A DNA stretch of 64,000 nucleotides from Myrmaecium sp. VS I D KN 1 (lineage: Eukaryota; Ascomycota; Dothideomycetes; Valsariales; Valsariaceae), in contig JADQAV010000025.1 of assembly GCA_019775845.1 (NCBI GenBank), positions 401,196-465,195 of the forward strand. Reading direction: 5' to 3'. The notes under the pieces were generated by a model. The model was not told the DNA's origin. It saw only the letters and a program-made list of their open reading frames with translations, and searched no databases. Shown here one piece after another: positions 49,644 to 60,166 of this stretch. The number at the start of each line of letters is the position of its first letter. Position 1 is the stretch's first letter. Position numbers and translations under genes: made by a program.

Positions 49644-50933
49644 CTAAATCAACACACAAACCCACCACCCCACCCCCCCCTTCTCATCCCCACCCTCCCC
49701 CTTCTCCTCCCCCATCCCCCCCCTCTCCACCAACGGCACCCGAACCACCTTCCTCCCACCCAAAACATCCACTTCAAACCTCCCCCTCCCCCTCAAACCC
49801 GCCCTAACATCCAAATCCCCCACCCACCCCTCCCACCACCCTCCCTTTCCCTCAGTACTCAGAAAACTCACCTCCCACCCCCGCCCCGACGAGCGCGAGC
49901 GCGCCAGAACCGCGACATCCTTCCCCCATACCCTCATGCGCGCGGTGAGGTCGCGCCAGAAGAGCCGGACTTCCGGGACGGTCTGGAGGGCGGCGGCACG
50001 ACATACGTCCTCATCTTGATCGGGCTGAGGAATGGCGTCCGATCCGGCGGCTTCCCACACCTCGTCCTCCTCCTCAGACCCCGGGGCTGGGGCCGGGGCC
50101 AGCAAGCCCTGTCGCCATAGCTGCCGTGCGAGGTCCCGCACTAGCGGGGTGACTGGTGTCCGCGCTATGAGGGTGAGCTCTGGGGTTGAGGTGCTGGGGC
50201 GCCAGGGCTGTAGGGTTACGCGGCGCTGGGCGAGGACTGTCCATTGTTCCTCTGTTGTGGTGGGGGGAAGGGGGATGAGTGTTAGGCCTTCTCCTTCGGC
50301 TTGGGTTTCGCTGGAGGAGGTAAAAAAGGAGTCGGAGAGGTTGAGCAACAGGCGTCCGGCGCGGTCGGTGAGGGAGCTGGGACCGGGGTGGAAGGGGGGC
50401 AGGGTGGTATGGGCGAGGACGGGGTCGCCCGGCTCGTTACGGAGGGTGAGGGCGAGGGTTGTTGTTGATAAGCTTGTTGTTGGGATTGGGGTGGAGGTTG
50501 AGAGGGGGGGATGGGGATGGGAGGATGGGGTGGGAGAGGGTGGGTGGAGGGAGTGCAGGAGGGAGAGCACGAGGAGGTCGGTTGGGGGCTCCGTCGTTGC
50601 TGGAGGGGGGAAGGGGAGGGGTTTCGATGTTGGAGCTGGGTGAGTTGGACGGCTGGAGGGGGGAGGAGGTGGAGGGAGTTTTGGAGGCGGGGAAGGTGGG
50701 TGGGAGTAGTGGATGTGGGGGTTTGTAAGCGGGGGTGGAGGTGGTGGTACGACCGCTGTGGACTGATGTTGTGGTGGTGGTTTTATGGGTTGTACTGAAC
50801 GGACATGCTGCTGCACCGGTGACTTTGGGGGTGGAGGCGGGACGTACTGCGGTTCTTGCGGGATGCTCTGCGGGTGGTGGAAGAGCTGGCCAGCGTGGGG
50901 AACTTGTTCGCGCGGCGAAGGGTTCTGGGGTAT
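49644..50933 (-). CDS. Proline-rich protein of unknown function, 5' exon uncertain
   Basis: An open exon of 429 codons plus stop. Its N-terminal third is proline-rich (YVPPPPPKSP, VVPPPPPPL, KLPPPPPP), like a WW/SH3 or profilin ligand. The rest looks folded: TTTLALTLRNEPGDPVLAHT, RAGRLLLNLSDSFF, WTVLAQRRVTLQPW, VRLFWRDLTARMRVWGKDVA and GRKVVRVPLVE, with strong GC third positions. The frame is closed by TAG just upstream (50934-50936), which can serve as an acceptor. One possible first exon is ATGATGATC at 50984-50992 (Met-Met-Ile) with a 50-nt intron (GTCACC donor, weak). I cannot exclude a longer upstream exon. I recognise no family. Confidence 0.55.
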   Translation of the reverse strand: MPQNPSPREQVPHAGQLFHHPQSIPQEPQYVPPPPPKSPVQQHVRSVQPIKPPPQHQSTAVVPPPPPPLTNPHIHYSHPPSPPPKLPPPPPPSSRPTHPAPTSKPLPFPPPATTEPPTDLLVLSLLHSLHPPSPTPSSHPHPPLSTSTPIPTTSLSTTTLALTLRNEPGDPVLAHTTLPPFHPGPSSLTDRAGRLLLNLSDSFFTSSSETQAEGEGLTLIPLPPTTTEEQWTVLAQRRVTLQPWRPSTSTPELTLIARTPVTPLVRDLARQLWRQGLLAPAPAPGSEEEDEVWEAAGSDAIPQPDQDEDVCRAAALQTVPEVRLFWRDLTARMRVWGKDVAVLARSRSSGRGWEVSFLSTEGKGGWWEGWVGDLDVRAGLRGRGRFEVDVLGGRKVVRVPLVERGGMGEEKGEGGDEKGGVGWWVCVLI

Positions 50934-50992
50934 CTATTGTTGTGAGAGTTGTCGCTGAGGTAGGCGCTCGGGGGTTTGGTGACGATCATCAT

Positions 50993-53900
50993 GGCTCGAT
51001 TTGATAAGACGGATTGCGGGCGGCGTGGAAGTAGTACGCGGGACTGATGGTTTGCAAAGCGGATGTCGGAATGCGGCAAAAGCGGTACAGGCGCTGGAGT
51101 TGAGAGCACATGTGCCATGAATATATCCTCGAATTGAACAACGTAAGAATAACGGTAGACATTGTACAGGGACGGGAATGTTTCTTTAACAGCGCTGCTG
51201 TGAGTAAGAACATTGAAGATGGCGAGAACAATACGTTGGTTGCCCAACAGCGACAACAGTGTGTCGCAAGGATGTCGGATTCGATGTCTGCTTCCGTTCC
51301 GCAACTGCCGCGACGATCGATTGTCGCCCTCAAAAATTACCGGATTCGGAGTCTGACGCTGCGTGATTGGACAAGCGTCGAACACGCATTTTAGCGCCGT
51401 GTTGCAACTTATCCGCACGAAGCACGAATGCACCATCGGTGAACATCGAAGCAAGCGGGTTATTTTGAAGAATTGCCAGTATGGAATTGAATGACTGAAG
51501 AGAAAAAAAAAGAGAGTTGACTTGTCATCACGTGATTGCGATGAGTCTTGAAGGACTGTACTCCTACCTAGTAGGATAACGAACAGTTCAAGATGGACGT
51601 GAGCCCCATCATCGCCGAGCTCACAAGGCGGTTTCATGGAGATTGGACCGAGCAGAATAGGCACAGGAAAAGAGTCTACCTGGGTCTCGATGGACTCGCC
51701 GTGAAGCTTACCTGGATAATACGATGTCGCAGAATGTAGGGCTGACTTACCTCTGGAAACACATTGAAACCGACGGTTTCTGGAGGCACGTGGAACTTGG
51801 TTGACTTGCATACCTTTGCCTGTCCCGTTATTCATGCGCCTTGCAAACATGAACACGTCCAAACATCGCTCGGAAGAACCTGCAAACATCCAGGCGCTCC
51901 CAGTTCCAGAGATCATATCGGATAATCTCGAGGGCCTTCTGGGCTGCTTCAAGAAGCATATTAGTCACCTCTTCCTTACACCCAAGTGAGGCGGTACTGC
52001 CGCAGAAGAGCCGTAGTGTGGAGGGATTCGGAGATGGGTCAGAGGTCGAGAAGATTATTGGTGATAGCTGGTGTTGTACGCATTGCGGCAGCAAGCTGGA
52101 AAGCGCAACCTACAGACAGACAAACTGCTGCAGTCAGACAGACACTCCTGCGCTGCGCAGCTCGTATGGCCCCAGCGTTGCTCATCATGAGATGCTGAGA
52201 AGAGGTGGAAGAGACTCGAGCTCACCTTTTCGTCGCGAAAGCCGTGAGTATGCAGCAAGCTGAAAGTATGCAGCAATCTGGAAAACTCTTCGATCCATCG
52301 TGACTTCCTCGACAGCGTGAAAGGAGCAGTCGCGAACGCCAGCTCACGCCACGCGGCCATCCTCCGTTCTTCGAGAGGATGGGCTCTCCGCATAAACGAG
52401 GCAAGTAAAGGTATGTAAGCTGCTCCTTCCGGCTTGCGGAACGCGTCTTGCTCCGAGCGGAGGCCGGCCACCCACACCATCCCTCCTCCTCCCCCAAACC
52501 CATATTCCGCAAAAACGCACCACCCCGCTCCGACCTCCTCATTCTCTCTCCCCGTTTTCGGCGGCTGGCTCCCCAGGTGGAGCCCCCAGCGCGGGATATT
52601 ATCGTGAGGCGGATGTTCCGGGGTGCAGCGTTGCGCGTGCTTCGCCGGGGAGGGGAGGGGGACAGGGGGAGGGGGGTTTTCGGCGCGCTTGTGCGTGATG
52701 AGAAGGAGGCGGTCGTGGGTCGCAGGATGTTGGTGTTTTGTGGGTCGCATCGCACCGATACCACCGAGGAGGGGGTGGATATTGATGCTGTACCAGGATA
52801 CGGATTTACGGGGGGTGTTTTCGGCAGTGTGGTTTCGCTTTCCGGTACGGCAACTCGGTGTTTGTTTGTTTCGTGACTCGTACGGAGTAAGGTTTGGTGT
52901 TTGTTTTCTTAAGGAGCGGTTCTCTCTGCGACCGTATTGCTTCTCTTTGAAGTCCTTTGCCGGTGCACAATACTCACTGGCCGTCCTGAGTAGCTTGTAA
53001 GAGAGCATTTCAACGCGAACCGCTGCTGCCGCGAGTATGTTGGAGTGAACCATCACTTGCAAGGTGACGGAACGCAGCAGACCTGCGCGCGGTAAGCGGC
53101 AGATGGATTGGGTACTGAAAGTCGCGGTGATGACGATCAGGACAAGAGGTAATGGTGGAGCGGAGGGGGGCGGTCCAAGCTCGGAATCCGGGTGCGCTAG
53201 CCGCTAGAGGCAGCCCACCATCGGGGGAGCAGCGGGTCCAGCATCATCATCATCGGCCACACATCGGCGACGGGCTTGATGCGAGTTGGCTGACCTTTTT
53301 GGTGAGCGAGGTATGTGAATCTCTTCCCCCAGAGGAATTAACCATCCCTGACCATGTATAGGAGACTGAATATCCTCTTCTCCCCAGAGTTGATGGCATA
53401 TCCAGATGAACACCACGATACGGAGGAGTTCCATTCCCTGTGTATCATCCCCAGCGATGCAGGGCCTGCGGTGTAGAAACCTCGGAGATTCTCCACGATT
53501 ATACTGGGGCGATCTTCAAGGTTGGGCCTGCGGCTTGACTCTAGCGATCCTTGTGGGCACCATATAGGCGGTTTCGGCACGCAAACCAGATATGTGGCAC
53601 GTTTGAAAAGAGGAAGGTCATCCGACAGACATGAGGCTCTCGCAAGACTCTGGCGAGAGATGAGCGGGGGAGCATGTACGTTCGACCATGAAGCCTCAAC
53701 ACCGCGGCATGATGCTGGCCATCTCAGGTTTGATTCCGAACATATGCCGTCGTTCCCCAGGGTCACGTTGTCGGTTCCGTACCGGATTTGTATGGCGTTC
53801 AGAGAATGCGGTGGCTTGCTGGAGTGTTTCGAACCTGTAGGGCTGAATCGCCCTGTGAAGACCAGAAGAACATTCGGTGAATCGGCATTTGATATTCACA

Positions 53901-55122
53901 CCTCGATGCAAGTCCCGCGCGCTGCCACTCACAACAAAGAAGCAAGCCAGTGTGCTTTCGCACGAAAAACGCAAGACCGGCAACCAGGCGACTGCAACTG
54001 CGTAGGTGGCAACTGGAAGCCTGAGGCAAATGACGGTATTTCCCAGGGTCCAGCAACTTTTTTGTTATCTCCGGCCTTGGCGAAGTTGAAGGGACTCGCT
54101 CCAGCCTGCCATGCCATCCCGAAGGTTTGGAGTTCTTCGACGTTTATTTTCATGCGACTGGTCTCGCCTCGTCCATCTTCGCTCGCAGATTCGAAGGATT
54201 GTTTTGCCAGCATTTCATGTGTAGAGTGAAGCATCGGCAATGAAGGATGAAGCATCAAAAGCCGACATAGCCGTCCTCGCAGGCGGACGATAATTGTGCG
54301 GATGACGGACTGAACAGAATCCGGCGTTTGGCATCGGCTCATCAGATGCAGGACCCCAATAATAGGAGGTTCCGCTCGATCTAGGGGGGAAAATCGTCAG
54401 CTCTGCTGTTTTGGTGTTGAGAAATGGGTCCTGAATGACCAGAAGCGGATGGTCGCCGAGGATAGTGCGAGGCCCTCCCATTGGCCCTCCTATATATCGT
54501 TGACCTTATGCCACAAAGGTGTCTGGTGTCCTCCAATCAATCGGACCGAGCCGTTACGATGCGCTTGAAGGCTCCGAGACGTGGGTCCAGAGCGCCGCCA
54601 GCCTCGCAGCCAGGACTGACAGCGTTACCCATGTTTTTCGTCGTTATGGGCCCTTCGGCCTGCGCGTAATTTTCGGGTGCTTGTTTTCTCTGCTCACCAT
54701 ATTTCACCTTATCCCGTAAGATTGACGGGGAACGGCCGGGCCTGGCAGTCCGGGCCATCCAGGCGAGTCCCGTTCCCAACGTCATTGAACCATGCTCCCC
54801 ACCACCGCCCTCTCTCTTCACGGCTTTGCCCGGTTCGGCGGCGAGGGAAGCGAGGGGACGGGCGAGGCAAAAACATCGCCCCCGGTCCCGCGGGTGCCAC
54901 TGTCAGTCCAGTCCCCATTATTCCATCGGGGCGGATGATGGAGGTGGTGTGGATACATCACGACCTCCAGGAAACAAAAGCAGGCGGAGTCCCCATGGAC
55001 ACGCTCTTCTCTTCCCCTGATTTTCATCCGCACTTCTTAATCCCCATCCTTCCCCCTCTTCCCTCACATCATTCATCCAACCTTCCATCTCTTCTTTGAT
55101 CCATCGAGGACAGACAGACAAG
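50993..55122. other. 4.1-kb stretch with no supported gene
   Basis: Several longish frames occur: 50783-51952 (-), 52055-53062 (-), 53522-54229 (+) and 53929-54342 (-). None has biased third positions, a domain, a signal peptide or splice-joined continuity. Composition is mixed and no AT-rich RIP block is present. It could contain decayed genes or a non-coding RNA; I see no direct evidence for either. The last few hundred bases (54.8-55.1 kb) should be the promoter and leader of the MFS gene. Confidence 0.45.
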
Positions 55123-56906
55123 ATGGAGGCCAGCACATCAACAACACCTTACGCCCGGACGCCGTCCACATCAAGAGGGCCAACCCGGGTGAACTCACAC
55201 GACCACGGCATCGGTGAGATCAATCCTAAGATTGAGGACACCTCCGCTCAGGGTGTCGAGAACATCAGCACGAAAGGCCGTGTTGCGGGAGGCAAGTACC
55301 TCCAAGAGCTCGACGCGGCAGAGAAGCAGCCGACATATCGAGAGGATGGAGAGGAGTACAAGGGGCCGATTCATCGGTTTGAGGAGATCGACATCCCTTT
55401 GACGCTGTACGAGCAGATGGTGGACGAGGATACCGGGGAGGAGATCATCCTGCTCGAGTTCGTCAAGGGCGATCCGGAAAATCCATTCAACTGGCCCAAC
55501 GCCCGCCGTCGATTCATCACCGCGCAGCTCTGCCTGATGACCCTCTTCATCGGTCTGGCGACGACGGCGTACTCGACCGGTATCACGCTGATGGTCAAGG
55601 AACTGCACTCGACGACGGAGATCGGCGAACTCGGCCTGTTCCTGTTCAACATCACCTGCGCCATCGCCCCGCTCTTCCTGGCGCCCTTCTGCGAGCTCGT
55701 CGGCCGCAAGATCATCTACACGGGCGCGTACACCTGCTTCGCCATCATCTTCATCGGGCTCGCGCTGGGCAAGAACATGGCGACGATCCTGGTGCTGCGC
55801 GCGCTGCTCGGCTTCTTCGGCTGTGTCGGCACCATCCTCGTCGGCGGCACCTTCAGCGACATGTACCCGCACGACGAGCGCGCCCGGCCCATGGCCCTGT
55901 TCTCGTACATCGCCATCTTGGGCACGGTCGCCGCGCCCATCTACTCCGGCTTCATCGACCAGTCCATCGGGTGGCGGTGGACGGAGGGCATCCAGGGCCT
56001 GAGCAACATCCCCCTCCTCATCATCGTCATCTTCGGTCTCCGCGAGACGCGCGGTGGCGTGACGCTGCAGAAGCGCGCCAAGGCGATCCGCAAGCTGACG
56101 GGCGACCAGCGCTGGAAGAGCCCGCTGGACATTGAGCGGGGCACGGTCAAGGAGATGCTGAACACGAGCTGCGTCAAGGCGATCAAGATGCTGGTTACGG
56201 AGCCGGTGGTGTTCGCGTTCGGCCTTTGGATCGGGTTCACCTGGTTCGTCGTGTTCTTGTTCCTGAGTGTTATTGGGATTACCTTCCAGGAGAAGCGTGG
56301 TTGGAACGAGGGTGTCGGTAAGTTCTTTTGTTTTTCCCCCTCTTATCACCCATCCACTCCTCCACACATGCTAACAGGTCTTTTCCAGGCGGTCTTCCCT
56401 ACATCGCACTCGCCGTCGGCGTCACGCTCGGCTGGGCGGCCAACTTCCTGCAGATCCGCAAGTGGGAGAGCATCCACAAGGGGACGGAACGCAAGGTGGT
56501 GCCGGAGGACCGGCTGTACGGGGCGATGCTGGGCGCGCCCTTCCTCGCCGTCGGCCTCTTCATCTACTCCTTCACCCAGTACGGCTACCTGACCTGGGTG
56601 GGCCCGACGATCGCCCTGGGCCCCATCGCCTTCGGCATCTTCTTCGTCTTCGAGAGCACCTACTCCGTCACCAGCGATTGCTATGGCGAGAGCTCCGGCA
56701 GCGCGATCGCGGGCCAGGGTCTGCTGCGGAACACCCTCGGCGCGGTGTCTCCTCTGTTCGCCTCGCAGTTCTTCCACAACATGGGGTCGCAGTATGCGGG
56801 GTTGCTGCTCGCGATCGTGGGGACGGTTCTGAGCCTGATTCCGTTCGTCATGTTCAAGTATGGACACATCCTTCGTGCGCGCTCGAAGATGGCGATTGCG
56901 TATTAG
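55123..56906 (+). CDS. MFS transporter, DHA1-like drug/polyamine exporter
   Basis: Exons 55123-56317 and 56389-56906 (71-nt intron, GTAAGT to TTCCAG, phase 1) give 570 residues. A hydrophilic N-terminus of about 130 residues precedes 12 membrane helices. NPFNWPNARRRFITAQLC leads into TM1. The loop between TM2 and TM3 has APFCELVGRKIIYTGAY (the G-x-x-x-D/E-R-x-G-R/K-like MFS motif A region), and TM5 is GTVAAPIYSGFIDQSIGWRW (antiporter motif C type, ending in the conserved W-R-W). The long central loop (about residues 310-375) separates the two halves. The second half has GLPYIALAVGVTLGW and DCYGESSGSAIAGQGLLRN. By family it should export toxins, drugs or polyamines with proton exchange at the plasma membrane; the substrate is not predictable. 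No secondary-metabolite genes are adjacent. Confidence 0.88.
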
Positions 56907-58229
56907 ATGGGGCCTTTTCCCTTCGCGTTTTCGTTTTTTCGTTTTTCGTTCGGCGGTTTGCTTTTCTTTTTCTCTGTTTCATGAACCGGTGGCTTTTGCT
57001 TCGGAATATGACGACGGCTTCGGTCGGGACGTGATCGAATGGGATCGGATGGGATGGGTTTGACGGCGGTTATGAGATGACGGAGGACGCGACGTGATGA
57101 GCTGAAGAGCGTTTCGGTGTTTTTTCCTTTGCTCTTTTTTCGCTCCTCTCTACTCTCCTCCTTTCTCGACGACGGCGATTTGAGCGATTTTCCGCGCGCG
57201 TGCGTTTGGCGAGTTTTGCATTTATCGATGGCCCGGTGAGCGAAGGAGATGATGGGGTTGGTGCTGTGGTGCTGTGGTGTGTCGGCGTTTTTTTTTTCCT
57301 TCCTTTCTTTCGAGTACATACATACATCGGTACATATTGAAGATGCCCGGAGGGTTCGTCGAAGACAGATAAAGACAAGGTAAGACAGACAGACAGACAG
57401 AAATTCAAGCAACGAGTTGAAGAAGTCCTCTCTCTTTCTCTTATGTTTTATTATTGCAAGTTTGTTCCATGGTACGCCATCCCGCCCTCCGGTTCCATCT
57501 TCCTTGACCTCATATTCCGGTGGGCGCCCGCGTCCGGTGGGCGGCCGGCGGGCGGCACCCCCGGGTCGGGTGGGTGACACGGGAATGACAGACGAGGACG
57601 GCCTCAGGCACGATGTGGTTGGTGAGGTGGGCGAGTCATGTGCCTCCCTCTCTCTTGCTCTTCTCCGATTCACCCGTGTCGCTCTTCCTAGTACTGCTGT
57701 GGGTTGGAGGTCATGTGCCCCCATCTCTCTTACTCTCACTCTGGGCGATGCCAATGTATATCCCTTTTTAGTCGCGGTTTGCGAGGCCGGCGGTCAGTGT
57801 ATGTACATAGTGTACGCATTGCGTTTACGAACGGGAGGCTTTTAATCCCCTCCTTAGCCCAAATGATAGCTGTAATACAGAGGTTTTTTCGTCACTAGCA
57901 AGGCATGTATGTGCAGGAGAGTACGGTAACTGCCGCCGGCTGCGGAGGAATGGTGGAGGGAGGTTGGAGATCGGGGATGCGGGGCCTGAGGCAGATGTAT
58001 GTACAACATTGTAGGTATGTTATGGGGGAGTGACACGCCACCTGAGGTACCTGGCTCACGTCTCGTGTCGGCTTGCTTAACGGTCTGCCTGTCTACCCTC
58101 CCTCTCTGGCTAGACAAGGAGGGGATTGAAGATGCATTGAGATTAACAGCGATGCCATTGGAGCTGTTTGAGGGAGGAATGCGGTGCAATTGATGTTGCT
58201 GGTGTGGAGGTGAGGGAAGACAAGTGCCA

Positions 58230-58271
<42 letters not shown>

Positions 58272-59311
58272 CGTCCCGTCCTTCCCCTTCCCCTCATCCC
58301 CTCTCGTCTCGGCTCGTTTCGTCTTGCCTCGGCGTTGCTTTGCTGGTTGCGTGGTTTTTAGCTGCATTGCTTGCAACCTGAGGAGAGTCAATCGTATCCC
58401 CTTTCATCCTCTCCTTCCATTGTTTCCTTCCCCCGCTTCCATCCCCTTGTCACGATGACGCACGATCTTCCCCCTTTTCCCCCCTTCCATTCCGGTACCA
58501 CCTGCAACCAATGAACGACGAAGCTGCGGCCATTGTGACCTTCGTGTCGGACCACCAATCCGCTCGGCTCGACTGCTCTTTCCCCGTCCACGAACTTTAT
58601 CCCGCATGGGGGAGGTGCTAGTCCAACCCCTCCACGCTCCTTCCGTCAGTTTACCCCAGACTGGCCCGACCGACCCACCCAGACCGATGCGGGTTCACGT
58701 GGCCCCGCAGTCGGTCTCCCCATCGATCTCCCCACATAAAGCCCGTCGGCCCCGCCTGACTGCCCGCCTGCCTTGCCTTGCCTTGCCTGTCTGTCTGTCT
58801 GTCTGCCTTCCAGCTTTCCTTCCTCACTGTCTCCAACACGACGCACCACCGCCAGAAAGTAACCTGATCTCGGCCTGACCGGAATCCCCTCTGTGCCCTT
58901 CTTCCCCCTTGCATCACGTCTCATCCCCGGCCAACAGCAAGTCACAAGGCTCGTTTGTCATCCCATCACCATCTCACATCTCTCTCCCTTCTTGCCATCT
59001 TCAGGTACCCGCGTTTCCCGTCCAGGCACACTCCAGGTACCCGACGTGCTGGACCTCTTCTTTCGTGTGCTCTCTTATAAGACTCCTTGTCTCGCCCTGT
59101 TCCTCGTCTCTCGATTCCACTTCATCCAATTGTGTCTCCCCAAGACAACTCACACTCACACAATCACACACTGCTCACTGCTCACTGCGATACACATACA
59201 TTCGCAGTCTCACACTCGTCTTTCCCATCATCCTCCATAACCAAGAAGACCACCACCACCATCACCACCAACACCACTTCCACACAAACACATCAACAAC
59301 CACCATTCACC
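56907..59311. other. Long spacer and probable 5' leader
   Basis: About 2.4 kb between the MFS gene and the 59.3-kb gene. It holds GACA repeats (about 57383-57400), a CTG microsatellite (58231-58270), and CCTTG and TCTG repeats (about 58770-58805). The last 400 bases are pyrimidine- and CA-rich, like a long 5' leader. No gene seen. Confidence 0.5.
58231..58270. repeat. (TGC)n trinucleotide microsatellite
   Basis: Thirteen uninterrupted TGC units. Frames through it read poly-Cys, poly-Ala, poly-Leu or (minus strand) poly-Gln, Ala or Ser, but no supported gene crosses it. Confidence 0.9.
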
Positions 59312-60166
59312 ATGTCGACCACCGACGCCCTTCCCTTCCCCACCACCTACAACTCTGAGCTGGCCAACCTGACCACCTCGACCCCGACCCCCATCCGCTC
59401 CCCGCCCGTTTCGCCGACGACCCAACGCAAGCTCAGCATGTCGCTGGCCCCTCCGCCCACCCTGCTCCCCAAGCCCTACGCCTCCGGCTCCTACGTCGTC
59501 GGCCAGCTCGGCACCCCCTCCCACTTCGCCGCTCCCACCGGCTCCAACACCACCGCCACCCTCCGGCCCTCCGTCCTCGCCGACCGCGACTACGACGACA
59601 CCACCTCCATGCCCTTCTACAAGGACGTCCTCGCCCTCAACGAGGACGGCTTCTTCACCGAGAGCCTGGGCGGCCAGCTCCTCGTCCCCAAGCCCGCCGA
59701 CGGCACCCGCCTCGTCTGCCTCGAGGCCACCCGGCTCAACGTGCGCGCGCTCAAGAACGCCGACGAGGCCTTCGCCAAGGTCCTGCGCCAGGACGAGGGC
59801 GCCCGCGCCTGGATCGAGGACCGCCTGGCCGCCGGCGAGCCCGTCCTCTTCGTCACCCGCGTCGCCGAGGCGCTGAACGCGAGCTTCAAACTGGCCGGTT
59901 TCCGCGACGCCGAGGGTGAAGCCGGTCGCGAGGGTTTGGTCGAGGTCCTTCGCCCTGGTGAGGAGGGCGAGCAGGAGATCCGCTTGCGCAGCAAGGGACC
60001 TGGCGGCAAGATGCGGAGGGACTCGGGCTTCGAGCAGCCGACGGGGAGTCGCAGTGATGTCGTCGGGGTCGAGGTCAGACGGGTGAGGAAAGATGAATCC
60101 GGTCGGCTCGAGCTGGGGGACTTGTTGGAACAGGGGGAGTTGGGGGCGTTGTGGGAGGGGTTGTGA
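59312..60166 (+). CDS. Conserved-looking hypothetical protein
   Basis: 284 residues in a single exon. The start is the ATG in a CACCATGTCG context, after a long CA-rich leader. Third positions are almost all C or G, strong evidence of coding. Residues 1-100 are low-complexity (Ser, Thr, Pro). Residues about 105-190 look folded: PFYKDVLALNEDGFFTE, GTRLVCLEATRLNVRALKNA, GARAWIEDRLAAGEPVLFVT and RVAEALNASFKLAGF. The rest is charged and ends RLELGDLLEQGELGALWEGL. There is no membrane helix or signal peptide, so it is probably cytosolic or nuclear. I cannot assign a family. Confidence 0.7.
   Translation: MSTTDALPFPTTYNSELANLTTSTPTPIRSPPVSPTTQRKLSMSLAPPPTLLPKPYASGSYVVGQLGTPSHFAAPTGSNTTATLRPSVLADRDYDDTTSMPFYKDVLALNEDGFFTESLGGQLLVPKPADGTRLVCLEATRLNVRALKNADEAFAKVLRQDEGARAWIEDRLAAGEPVLFVTRVAEALNASFKLAGFRDAEGEAGREGLVEVLRPGEEGEQEIRLRSKGPGGKMRRDSGFEQPTGSRSDVVGVEVRRVRKDESGRLELGDLLEQGELGALWEGL

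Noticed and set aside
50783-51952. 389-codon minus-strand frame upstream of the proline-rich gene
   Set aside because: Unbiased codons, no domain, and it overlaps the 5' end of the proline-rich exon out of frame. Kept only as a possible source of an unknown first exon.
52055-53062. 335-codon minus-strand frame
   Set aside because: No codon bias, signal, domain or homology I can recognise; it looks like chance openness in spacer.
53522-54229. 235-codon plus-strand frame and overlapping minus-strand frames
   Set aside because: Frames on both strands are similarly open and none has a recognisable motif or splice-joined partner. I could not decide for a gene.
55195-56367. 390-codon minus-strand frame
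   Set aside because: Antisense of the MFS transporter's first exon; Arg/Asp/Glu-rich composition is typical of a GC-biased shadow.
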